A stretch of DNA of 25,820 bases from Larix sibirica (taxonomy: Eukaryota; Streptophyta; Pinopsida; Pinales; Pinaceae). The translations under genes were made by a program, and so were the position numbers. The notes under the pieces were generated by a model that made no database searches, was not told the DNA's origin, and saw nothing but the letters and a program-made list of their open reading frames with translations. The stretch lies in assembly GCA_004151065.3 (NCBI GenBank), contig NWUY0300016140.1, forward strand, positions 36,835 to 62,654, in the 5' to 3' direction. Shown piece by piece: positions 16,761 through 25,560 of this stretch (positions are counted from its first letter, which is position 1; each line of letters opens with the position of its first letter).

Positions 16761-17900
16761 TATCTTAGAAACATGTCGGTGCAAGTGGCATAATCTAGAA
16801 TAAAGCATCTCAAAAAAGTTGGTTTTTCTTTGTAAGATTTGTTATTGTTGCAATGAATTTGGTGGGGGGGATTCCCTAATAGATTGATATTTTAAAGGGT
16901 TCACCATTATTCTTTGTTGGGAGATGATGAATCCTAAAATTATTTCATTATTCACACAAAATACGCACTTGAGGGGATTCAAGAATATATTGTACTTGTG
17001 ACATCATTCGAAATCAATACACCAATCGACTAGGTATTAAGACCACTTTTTTTATCAAGTTGTGAGTTTTGTCAAGGTATGCCAAGATGATATGGGACAA
17101 GTCATGAAAAATAGAGGTCATGGAATGTTGAAAAGTGGCTCCCACATTTTTCATTCCAAAGGGCATAATGTGATAAGTGAAGGTTCCCCAAGGCATAGTA
17201 AATGTCCTTTTATATTGGTCTACATGGTGAAGTGGATTTGATCATATCCCATGAAGTCATCCACGAGGGAGAGGACCTCATGACCAACACATTTATTGAT
17301 AAATTGGTCAATGAAAGGGTAAGAACGTTTCCTTTGAGACATGCTTGGTTTAGATCGCAAAAGTTTGTGCAAACCCTCATGGTGCCCTGATTTTTGTTCA
17401 TGGGAATGGGATTAAATACCAATGAGCTATCTGAAATAGGATATATAAACCCAACTTTGTGAAGTTTTCAATCTCTACTTTGATAGCCATGGCTTTATAT
17501 AAATGAAAGGGTCACTATTTCTATCATACCAGAGGAGCATTGGGCCATATATATTGTTATGATGTTCAACAAAGGCATGGTCTAATTCGATCATTTCATA
17601 ATATAACCATACAAAAATGTCCTGACATTCTTGGAACATATATTTGTAACATATTACTTCTTCTACATAGTAAGAAGCTCTGAGAAGAATATTCTCAAGT
17701 ATACATGTTGGAATTGAAATGCCCACTTTGATGTTAGGAAAAATATTGGCCATGTTTCTTTCTTTGAATGCATCTGGAGATGGTATTGGATGCTTGAAAC
17801 AATCTATGTAACCATGTGAGATAAAGTCCTTTGTTACGTTCATATATTGGTTGGGTGTAGCTACAGGGGAAACACACCCTAAGAGAGGAATAATGACCAA
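16760..17900 (-). pseudogene. Gypsy reverse transcriptase (Tat-like, broken)
   Basis: Reading down the - strand: ISIPTCILENILLRASYYVE and CYKYMFQECQDIFVWLYYEM (17590-17720), the pre-RT block FQEFxDVFAWSYxEMPG; then IPMNKNQGTMRVCTNFCDLN (17345-17410, VxVxKKxGxxRVCxDFRDLN); SSPSWMTSWDMIKS (17255-17300, FxDxFSGYxQI with the Asp altered); WGTFTYHIMPFGMKNVGATFQHSM (17115-17195, near perfect); and HIILAYLDK (17065-17095), where the catalytic YLDD has lost its second Asp. FE*CHKYNIFLNPLKCVFC (about 16950-17013) is the thumb, with TGA in place of the Arg codon of FERC. Stops and frame changes inactivate it. Confidence 0.92.
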
Positions 17901-18182
17901 TATTCCATTGTTTCCTCTAGGTGATCAGGGGTGCTCACAACTTCCACAACGTCTTCTTTTGAATGGAAGATGGGGGATAAAGTGGATAAATCATCTAGAG
18001 ATAGTGTGATTGATCTTATTGGGTTCTAGTTATCATCTTATTGGGAACTCAGTTAATGTTGAGGGTATATGTCATTGTGGAGGTGATATGATGGAATGAG
18101 ACTCTGACCCTATAGTTTTTATGTTTGAGTTATGAGGGGATAAATTAATACCAACAGGTTATGTTGTATCAATACGTTTCAA
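17901..18182 (-). pseudogene. Gypsy linker before RT
   Basis: Degenerate - strand coding, rich in Ser, Thr and Pro (for example ITSLDDLSTLSPIFHSKEDV at about 17953-18013). It leads directly into the pre-RT frame at 17900. Similarity ends near the hairpin at 18183, where the interruption starts. Confidence 0.5.
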
Positions 18183-18229
18183 TGTTTCGACCAATATGGA
18201 TATGTAGAATATCCATATTGGTCGAAACA
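18183..18229. repeat. Perfect 21-bp hairpin touching an N
   Basis: Bases 18183-18203 are the exact reverse complement of 18209-18229, with a 5-base loop (gtaga). An N follows at 18230. The arm starts tgtttcgaccaatatgg. Confidence 0.95.
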
Positions 18230-18230
18230 N

Positions 18231-18378
18231 ATTTTAATATAATATTAAACCAAATTATAAAAATGGTAAAATGACTAGAACGTTCTCCATAATTATATCT
18301 ATTTGATAATTAAAATACATTTTAATATAATATTAAACCAAATTATAAAAATAGTAAAATGACTAGAACGTTCTCCAT
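18231..18378 (+). repeat. 60-bp direct repeat spaced by 88 bases
   Basis: 18231-18290 and 18319-18378 both begin attttaatataatattaaac and end gaacgttctccat, with one difference (atggt/atagt). The 28-base spacer is unique. Confidence 0.95.
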
Positions 18379-18535
18379 ATGATAATAATATGTATTTAGA
18401 CAATGTAATATCCAAATAACCATTGTGACCCAATATCAAAGGTAGTAGGGTTAGAGGTTAATAGGTTGATATCTAGAATGCAAATCAACCCAATTAATAG
18501 GGGTTAAATTTTGGTGTTGGCGAGTTGTTGTAAAA

Positions 18536-18730
18536 ATAATGACTTTATTATGCATAATACTTTCAAGGCCATTCCAAACCACAATGGTATGATAGGTTTC
18601 AGTCTAGGGATTACATAGTACTCAATGCCAAATAATGAATAATGCTGGTGTAAACGGGAAGGATTCGTTGTGCTAAAGATAATGATTATATTATGCATAA
18701 CATTTCAAGGCAATCCCAAAACCTAATGGA
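18536..18730 (+). repeat. Diverged 50-bp direct repeat
   Basis: 18536-18587 and 18679-18729 share the order aatgaN(t)tat.ttatgcataa, tttcaaggc, and tccaaa(a)cc.aatgg. Divergence is higher than in the repeat just before. The two units are about 140 bases apart. Confidence 0.75.
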
Positions 18731-18739
18731 GGGATTAGT

Positions 18740-19080
18740 TTGGTAATCACAATTTTTAATATAAATTACAACATATTATTAATATATAAATTTATTTTTA
18801 ATAATTAATAATAATAAAATTAATTTTTTTTTAATAATTCATTATTAATTAAATTTTAAAAATAATATATAAATTCATGTCTGTATGTGTTAAATAATTC
18901 AAAAAAACAACTTAAAAGAAATAATTATAATTCATTTATCAACTATGTTATCTTTTGGTTTCATTTAGAATTTCAAATATCTTATTGAATGTATTTAATT
19001 AAACATTAAAAAATAATGATTAAAGCTATTGATGCTAAAATATTAAGGTTATGGGACTAATAAAACTATAATTATGGTCT
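18740..19080. other. Very AT-rich stretch
   Basis: Mostly A and T (especially 18760-18870), with many short inverted repeats around attaat/aataattaataataat. No coding similarity. Confidence 0.6.
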
Positions 19081-19084
19081 ATTG

Positions 19085-19250
19085 GATGTTGCTTGAGTGG
19101 TTTGGGAGAAATGGTTGTTACCCTCCCTACCTAGGTTCAATTCCTTATAAATGGCATGTTGTGTCTTTAAATAGGTCTATATTATGCTCTTGTTATTGAG
19201 CGGTTTGTTTTAAAAATTTTAAAATTTAGTTGGGAGGTGACACCCAAAAA
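19085..19250 (+). repeat. tRNA-derived SINE head candidate
   Basis: TTGCTTGAGTGG at 19089-19100 resembles an RNA polymerase III A box, and GGTTCAATTCC at 19134-19144 is an almost perfect B box (consensus GGTTCGANNCC). The 33-base spacing is right for tRNA-derived promoters. No tRNA cloverleaf closes around them, so a SINE head is more likely than a tRNA gene. The 3' end is unclear; an AT-rich tail begins at about 19210. Confidence 0.5.
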
Positions 19251-20358
19251 CCCAATCAAATTGTAGTTAGTGGGTGCATACCCCCCCGGATCTTGGTTTC
19301 TCACACCACATTCCACTCCCACAACTATCAATATAACACGTATAGAAATTCTTATTGAAAACTATGTTATAATATTCCATAGGCTATTGGAATAATCTTA
19401 ATGAATTTTACAAATCGCAACTACATCATCTTATCGTCGAGAATGATTTGGTTCTATTTTCAAATTCTAACTTCTTAATACAACTAAAAGAATAACTCGA
19501 GATTGGAAGGTTTAATGTGTTTTTTCATGACAATGTTTGCTTGAAGTTTAGATTAAACATATGTATCCAATTAGAGTCAAGTAGTATTACAAAACTAGGC
19601 AAGTCGTAGAGATAACTATGTAGTGTAAATAAGACAGTACTAACATTTAAAATTTTCAATTTGGCTATATGGGAAGGTAAACGCCTATGTACTATGGTTT
19701 ACCCAATCTTCATGCTAGCTCTTGATTCAAAGTTAATTGGGACAAGATCCATGTACTTATTCTTATGTATAAAGGATGATTTGGAATCCAATTACATGTA
19801 TTTTCACTTACATTATAAAGAACCAACCTAATTACGTTCACATGGTCACAAACTATGAATGTGTATCCCCGTCTAACAGGGCCTGACTATATGATGGGAA
19901 ACTACTAAATAAGGCATTAAAATTCTAACCCGGACATCATACCATATGTGTGCACTCGTACCTGAACTAATTTTGGAACCAATATTCAATTTGTAGCCTG
20001 CATATGTTGTGGCAAGACATAATTCCAACATTTTTCAACTTTTTCCAGCATTTTTAAAATTTTCAGATTTTTTTTTCCAGTTATTTTCAAATTTCTCAAA
20101 TTTTCAAAATAAAATTTTAGAACTCAGTACATGCGATGCAAAACATCTCCATGTCATTAGCAGTAGTGAAATCATCTCACAAGAAACGTTTCAGTAATTT
20201 TGTTTCAATTTATGGGCCTTTATTTCATTGGTACTAGATCTGGTACCAGAAATCCAATAAGTGTGCATTTTTTTCTACCAGTATCAGAACCAATACTAGA
20301 AACTCTCAAAGTGAATATTATCTTTCAAGATCTCTTCAAATTTGTACCTCCTACACAT
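19251..20358. other. No recognised gene
   Basis: There is a C7 run near 19281 and a T-rich stretch at 20025-20120. The small + frames at 20009-20197 and 20200-20451 are Phe/Ser-rich by composition and I do not support them as genes. Confidence 0.4.
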
Positions 20359-20550
20359 AAAAGCTTTCATCTTTTTCATCCTTTTTGCAGCCATTCAGTC
20401 CATGCACATAATAAAGGTAATAATATGAGTAAAGTTTTATTAAAATACTGATTCAAAAGCTTTCAGCTTTTTCATCCTTTTTTCAGCCATTCAGTCCATG
20501 CACATAATAAAGGTAATAATATGAGTAAGGTATTATTAAAATACTGATTC
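20359..20550 (+). repeat. 96-bp tandem duplication
   Basis: Unit 1 (20359-20454) and unit 2 (20455-20550) start aaaagcttt and end aaaatactgattc, with four differences in 96 bases. A recent duplication. Confidence 0.96.
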
Positions 20551-20774
20551 AATTTATTAAAACTCAGGAATCATTTGTATATATTTTAATTACTTCATAA
20601 ATTTCCAAATTATTCTAAATTAATCATAGCTTTTTCAATCCTATTATCTTTATGAGTCTATTATAACTTAATATTTCTAAAAAGGGCCTGGTTATTTAGT
20701 AATGAATTGCTATTTTCACATATTATTACCATTATTCTCTATTACTTTGACTTATTCACATGATTTATTTAACC

Positions 20775-20821
20775 ACGATCTATTTTTATTATATAATCAC
20801 GAGCTATTTTTATTATATGAT
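20775..20821 (+). repeat. 24-bp tandem duplication
   Basis: acgatctatttttattatat (start of unit 1, 20775-20798) is repeated at 20799-20821 as acgagctatttttattatat with one change in that part. Confidence 0.85.
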
Positions 20822-20881
20822 ATGTTTTTTTAATTTGTACACATGTAACATATTAAGTCATCATTTCATATTAACCAGCAT

Positions 20882-21041
20882 AGATCCATCTTAAATCCAG
20901 ATCTATCAAGCACCGAGAGAGATCAAATCTTATGAGGTCTAAACTTTTTCTGGACGTGTAAAAAATTTAAGATAAAAAAATTACACCTCAAGAAATTGGA
21001 TCCCTCTCGATGCTTGATAGATCCAGATTTTAAATGGATCT
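20882..21041. repeat. Foldback / MITE-like element, 160 bp
   Basis: Left arm 20882-20924 and right arm 20999-21041 are 43-base inverted repeats with six mismatches. The arms include agatctatcaagcaccgaga on the left. The 74-base interior is AT-rich and non-coding. No clear duplication of the flanks was seen. The right arm lies five bases from copy B of the 1.07-kb repeat. Confidence 0.75.
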
Positions 21042-21045
21042 CTTC

Positions 21046-22130
21046 TGGTTTAGGTATCACTTCATATCAAGCACAAGACATCTATAATTACACTCCCAAA
21101 ACAAAGGCTCTAATTGAGGGTCCCATTCAAAGCACCATATGGTTGAACCCTTCAATTGGATATCCAATGCTGCCCACAAATTATGAATTCAATGGACGCA
21201 CAAGATAAAATCCAATTCAACCGGCGATGTTAGTTGGAGCGTAAAGCAATATACAATGGGAATGTGAACGATGTGGTCGGCGCTGAACGTGAGAGATCTC
21301 TCATTGAATGCTCTAGCCGACAACCAAGGTCAACTTTTAGTTGATTTATAATCGACAGGAAAATGTGTAGTTGATGATCAAAATGATACTTGGGTTGACG
21401 ATTATTGTAAATGGGAGGGAAATCAATCGAGATGTAAAAGGACCTCCAATGGAAGCTCCAATAAACCAGTTGCTCCAAGTCAATACTCAATGTTCACAAA
21501 TTCGAACATGCACAATATTTTCTCAAAGAATTTAGTTGCTTGGTGTCTTATGAATGTTGAATCCACACTGAATGACAATGTGATATTCTTCTTCAGTGTT
21601 GAGCCAATACAGAATCCATTCTCCAACCAAAAAGGAATAGACGATGCTCAATGGTTTAGCATATGCATTCATTTGAAACAACAAGTCAAAAATCACATAT
21701 TTTATGCCAAAAATGGTTGAAACCTCAGGTTGATGGGGCCAACAACAAACATTCACATTTTCACCCAACAATTAGTTAATCATGCTTCAATGAGCAAGTT
21801 GATAGAGAATCTCATCCAGCACTAGGGTATATAGTTAAACCAAACATGCACCAATTCTCCACAAACATGTGGTAATCATACTAGGGCACATGGTGTTTTT
21901 ATAAAACCATTATTCACCATATTCAAGAAACCCTAGCATCAAATACGCCTAGAACAACCAAATTATGCCATAGACCAAGGCATAGATATTTGTTCATCAA
22001 GACCACTAAAAAAATGGTCTCATATTTATGCAAAACCCAACAACTATGATACCATGTTTGAACAAGTAATAAACATCATAATAGAGAAACAAGTTTCCAA
22101 TAAATGGTGGTGGTGTCTAAAGACATTGTT
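21046..22130 (-). repeat. 1.07-kb dispersed repeat, copy B
   Basis: Matches 8857-9923 throughout, same orientation. It has small insertions relative to copy A (agcacaagac near 21070; three extra bases in atattcttcttcag near 21580). The copia-like primer-binding motif is present on the - strand (about 22046-22060). It lies inside the block that separates gypsy protease from RT. Confidence 0.85.
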
Positions 22131-22560
22131 TTAGGGATGGGAGATGATGGGTATAGTTGCCAAATGTGTAACATATGGTTCATAGGTGGTTTTTCTGTAA
22201 TATCTAACTTCATTTGGTAGCTTCTTTTTGAACTACAGGAGTAGTGCTTCTAGTATAATTATGTAGGAGGTTTCTAAATTTTGGGACACCATGAAAATGG
22301 TTGGTGGAATGGTCATGAATGTCGCATAAGGAACATGGGGGTATGACCCTAATGGTCTTGGGTGCACTGGTGTTGGTGCCCTTGCTATCTTATTATTTTC
22401 CCCAATCACTTTGTTGGTCTCTATTTTTGTTGACTTGATAGAAAGTGATGTTGCTCTCGAGGTTTCCTATGGAAGAATTTGTGGTGGAGGTATGTTGATT
22501 TTACCACTTCCAGATCTGATAATTATTTCCCTTATGAATTTTATGCAATAGATTCTTCGT
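22131..22560 (-). pseudogene. Degenerate Pro-rich coding, probably gypsy gag or linker
   Basis: The - strand shows GENNKIARAPTPVHPRPLGS, then YPHVPYATFMTIPPTIFMVS, rich in Pro, His and Tyr. This style is common in gag or gag-protease linkers of Tat-like elements. Stops break it and no defined motif is present, so it may belong to the linker here or to a second copy. Confidence 0.35.
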
Positions 22561-22739
22561 AAAATAATTATACACTGAAGTATTCAACCTTATGTTACAC
22601 ATTAAATGTTTTACATAAAGATGAATGATTTATTAAAAAAAGGAATGAATACAATGCAATACATGGACCATTAAATAGGTCTCATCGTGCCTTTTCAAAT
22701 GTAAAAGGCATGTCCTTTTACTCTTTATTTAGATCTAGA

Positions 22740-23090
22740 AGTGGCAAAATCAACAAGGTATTGGGTTTAATACTAGATAGGATTGTGATGTTGTTGTGGG
22801 GCTCATTTGTGAGAGTGATAGGTACCAAACTTGTAATCTTAAGGTGATCTTGAGTAGGTTAGTATATCCAACATCAGGTGCCCATACACTCTTGATGGTA
22901 GAAAAAAGAATGGGATTTGGGTGATCGGACAAATGGGGTTTGGGGTTGGTTGGTGAGTCCTAGTCGGTGGAATCGATGTCCCAGGTGATGATGATGAAGA
23001 TGATGATGATGATGATGTCATCATTGATGGTACAGAAAAGAGTGGGTTTTGATGTGGCGATTTGGGGATGGGATCCATAATATGTTTCTA
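22740..23090 (-). pseudogene. Gypsy protease-RT linker, with Ser run
   Basis: Follows the protease on the - strand in two overlapping frames (22750-22932 and 22839-23078). It reads as Ser-, Thr- and Pro-rich protein, with a run of serines encoded by a (GAT/ATC)n microsatellite (22986-23017). Low complexity prevents closer assignment. Confidence 0.5.
22986..23017 (+). repeat. (GAT)n microsatellite
   Basis: About ten GAT/GAA triplets: gatgatgatgaagatgatgatgatgatgatg. It lies in the linker and would encode poly-Ser on the - strand. Confidence 0.9.
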
Positions 23091-23099
23091 ACAAGGAAT

Positions 23100-23900
23100 A
23101 ATCTTTCATAATATTGGGTCACATATTTCTGTAAGATGGTGGTTCTTGACAGGCTCTTATGAGTGATAATACATTGCCATGATTTGTTGTTGGTCAAGGT
23201 TCATAGTGTGTTAATTGATTAATGGCAAGGACTCTTCCATTGTGGGGGAACATTATCATGTAGAATATTGTGGTGGCTATGACTTCCATCACATACATAT
23301 AACTACATCCTAAGAGGATAGTGTATTCTAATGAGACATATATGACATCAATGTTAATCAAGACAATTTTTCCTACTAACTCGACAGGAACATTTTGGTA
23401 CAACCCTTCAAGTTGAGATGGACACTTGTCATAAGCTCTAAGTGTGATAGTTGATGGCATGTGTTTTGGGGAACCTAATTTTTCCCATAAAATGGTGGGC
23501 ATAATGCACCCCCATCAATGATGCATCAATGGATGTGCATGTTTCTAATGATTACAAGTTTCTAAAATGCTACTATAGATGGAAGTTGTGGTTTGGAATT
23601 ATCTAGGTCAAATGTCATTAACTGTGAATCTAACAAGTCTATTGCTCCTAATGTAGATAACAATGCTTTCTTTTGGGAAGGACATGTATGAAGGACTTCT
23701 AGAGAGGACATGGCAATGGGTGATTGTGTTAAGTCACCAAAGATGTTGTAGCTTTAATGGGATCTTGCATGGGGTTTATGCACAATACATTGTAGAGGTT
23801 CCTTTGGCACACGTGGTGTTGGGTCACTACTATGATGTAGAATTTGCAAGGGTCTACTGGTAGATGCTCGGTTACTCACTCAATTGGTCAGAGTTAAATA
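23100..23900 (-). pseudogene. Gypsy aspartic protease and upstream segment
   Basis: Upstream (about 23580-23720) DLTQSPIAMSSLEVLHTCPS and LLDSQLMTFDLDNSKPQLPS match the segment that precedes plant retroelement proteases. CIIDGGA (about 23517-23537) is the active-site loop; plant elements have D[ST/G]GAS here. After a shift, the 102-codon frame 23194-23502 reads LWEKLGSPKHMPSTITLRAY, then YTILLGCSYMYVM, corresponding to the second half of the protease with its LLGRxxxY block, and FPHNGRVLAINQLTHY. The enzyme would release mature gag and pol proteins in the virus-like particle. A frameshift after the active site and stops upstream show it is dead. Confidence 0.88.
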
Positions 23901-24178
23901 TAGGGGCATGTTGTGTTGTCAGTTTCAGGTTTAAGATTGATTTATGCTTATTTCATAAAAATACTATGATAAGAGGAATCTCTAAGTTGGGAAAGGTTTT
24001 GAGGTTTCATTGGCTGGGAGGGATTACATGTTTCTGGTTGGGTCAATACAACTCCTTTCTAGGGGAAGGGATTGCATAAGATTGTTGGAGTAGCTTGATT
24101 GAAAAATGATTGTTGGGAGCCATTAGTTCCCTATCCAGCCATCATCTCCTTCATTCTTTTGTATTCAACGATTTGGAG

Positions 24179-24220
24179 ACAATGATAATTTTAATGCCAA
24201 TATTCCTCACATAATGCACA
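24179..24220 (-). pseudogene. Gag CCHC zinc knuckle
   Basis: On the - strand the codons give CALCEEYWH*NYHC, an exact C-x2-C-x4-H-x4-C spacing, with one TAA inside. The flanks (FP before; LQIVEYKRMKEMM after) look like plant gag C-termini. The knuckle binds element RNA for packaging. Its position between the Asn/Pro-rich repeats and the protease fits gypsy order. Confidence 0.8.
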
Positions 24221-24318
24221 AGGAAAGTTGGTTTGTAGGCCATTGTTCTTTCCTTTTTTTAAATGATTGTTACCTTCATTATTTTGATTTTGATTTCCTA
24301 GATTTTTATTGCCTCTAT

Positions 24319-24838
24319 CTTGGTTATTTGATCTACAAGTATTGTCACTTAGTCCTTGTGGCAAGTTTTGAGCGTTGTTTTTACCTTTCTTTTTATGTTA
24401 TTTTGCAAATTAGATGGATTCATAGTATTTAGTTGTTAAAATGTTTGTGATTTTTGGGTAGGAGCGAGTTGGACAAAATTGATCTTGACTTGTGGGGTGG
24501 GGTTTTGTATGTTGGTGCTCCAGGAAATGGAAAATATGGATTGGTCTATGGGGGTCCTTTGTACTGGCCTCCTTGTTTCCTCTCGCTTGGTTATTTGATC
24601 TACGAGCATTTCCCATTAGACCTTGTGGCATGTTTTGAGCTTTGTTTTTACCTTTATTTTTTTATGTTATTTTACAAATTGGATGGATTTACAATATTAA
24701 GTTATTCAAATGTTTGCATTTTCTGGGTAGAAGTGGGTTGGAAAAAATTGACCTTGACTTGTAGGGTGGGGTTTTGTGATGTTGGTAGTCCAAGAAATAG
24801 AAAGTATGGATTGGTATATGGGGGTCCTTTGTACTGAC
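24319..24838 (-). repeat. Tandem duplication (about 267 bp) in gag
   Basis: 24319-24585 and 24586-24838 match along their length with about 15-20 percent change by eye. Both start cttggttatttgatctac and contain atgggggtcctttgtactg. On the - strand they encode repeats such as PQGLMGNARRSNNQARGNKE and FHFLEHQHTKPHPTSQDQF; a partial third unit may continue towards the knuckle (NNIKRK...PQGL, about 24270-24400). Gag hydrophilic regions often expand this way. Confidence 0.85.
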
Positions 24839-24839
24839 C

Positions 24840-25150
24840 TCACATGGAATAAGATGTTGATGTGTTTCCACCTAGTAGATGTTTTTGTATGGAGTGATTT
24901 GAGTTTGAGTTAGTATAACTTGTGGAGGTACGCTAAGGCTTGGGTGTGGTTGGTAAAAAACACTTTGTTGGTTGGGTTGAATATTATAGGGGGAATTATG
25001 GAGGCCCATCATTTGTGTCCATAAGGTGTATGAGTGTTCCCTTGAGTGGGATTAGTTCCTCCCTAAGGGTAGCTATTATGGCTAGTTCCATAGGGTACTG
25101 TGTCACTGAATGGGGTACTTATGTGACCCATAGTGATAATTATCCCATCT
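24840..25150 (-). pseudogene. Gag middle region, degenerate
   Basis: The - strand has scattered Pro-, Thr- and His-rich coding between the tandem repeats and the gag core. No motif can be named. The + frame at 24940-25209 is antisense to this. Confidence 0.4.
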
Positions 25151-25560
25151 ACAACATGAATTGTGTTGGTTATCTCTCTTTCGAAAGGGAGATGGAAAGG
25201 GTCATCTAGAAGGATTGCGTATAGGTAGCCATGTTGAGCATTGTAGATTAGGTCAAAGTGTTAGGCCTTAAGGATGGCCTCAGCTTTTGTATATGGATTA
25301 GGAGTTTCCATGCCTTTGGCTATAAGTGGTAAGAGAGATTTTGATAACCAATATAGGAGGATTTTGTCCCTAACTTCATTTTTACGTATGCTCCAATGTT
25401 AATGCCATTCATGGATTTGATTCACAATATGGACGGACATTGTTTGATGGAAATCAATGAGGAGTTCTAATCTCATACGTGGCATACAAGTATTTGAAAT
25501 AATGTAAGGAATTCAATTTCTAATGATGTGAAATGGGTGTGTGAATCATTAGGTTCATTT
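25150..25560 (-). pseudogene. Probable gypsy gag core (Retrotrans_gag-like)
   Basis: On the - strand LELLIDFHQTMSVHIVNQIH leads to VRDKILLYWLSKSLLPLIAK and ETPNPYTKAEAILKAQHFDL. The order helix, then LxDKxLYxLPxxLxxxI, then xPxTLxEAxxxAxxYD resembles the C-terminal half of plant gypsy gag capsid. It lies where gag should be, upstream of the knuckle. Frame changes and divergence make this moderate only. Confidence 0.5.

Noticed and set aside
17202-17390. 62-codon + frame
   Set aside because: Antisense to the conserved gypsy RT block at 17210-17422.
19085-19145. A tRNA gene
   Set aside because: A and B boxes are present, but no acceptor stem or cloverleaf can be closed around them; a SINE head fits better.
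20009-20451. Phe/Ser-rich + frames
   Set aside because: Explained by T-rich DNA and the 96-bp tandem duplication.
20359-20550. CRISPR-like repeat
   Set aside because: Only two adjacent long units with no spacers, in plant nuclear sequence.
8857-22130. The two 1.07-kb repeats as the LTR pair of the gypsy element
   Set aside because: No polypurine tract stands before copy A on the - strand, the primer-binding-like site lies inside the repeats instead of next to them, and gag-protease lies outside copy B. Possible for another element, but not supported.
23663-24079. + frames of 66 and 71 codons
   Set aside because: Antisense to gypsy protease/gag coding on the - strand.
24214-24837. + frames of 72 and 127 codons with repeated Tyr/Gly blocks
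   Set aside because: Antisense to the gag tandem repeats and zinc knuckle; the repetition explains their length.
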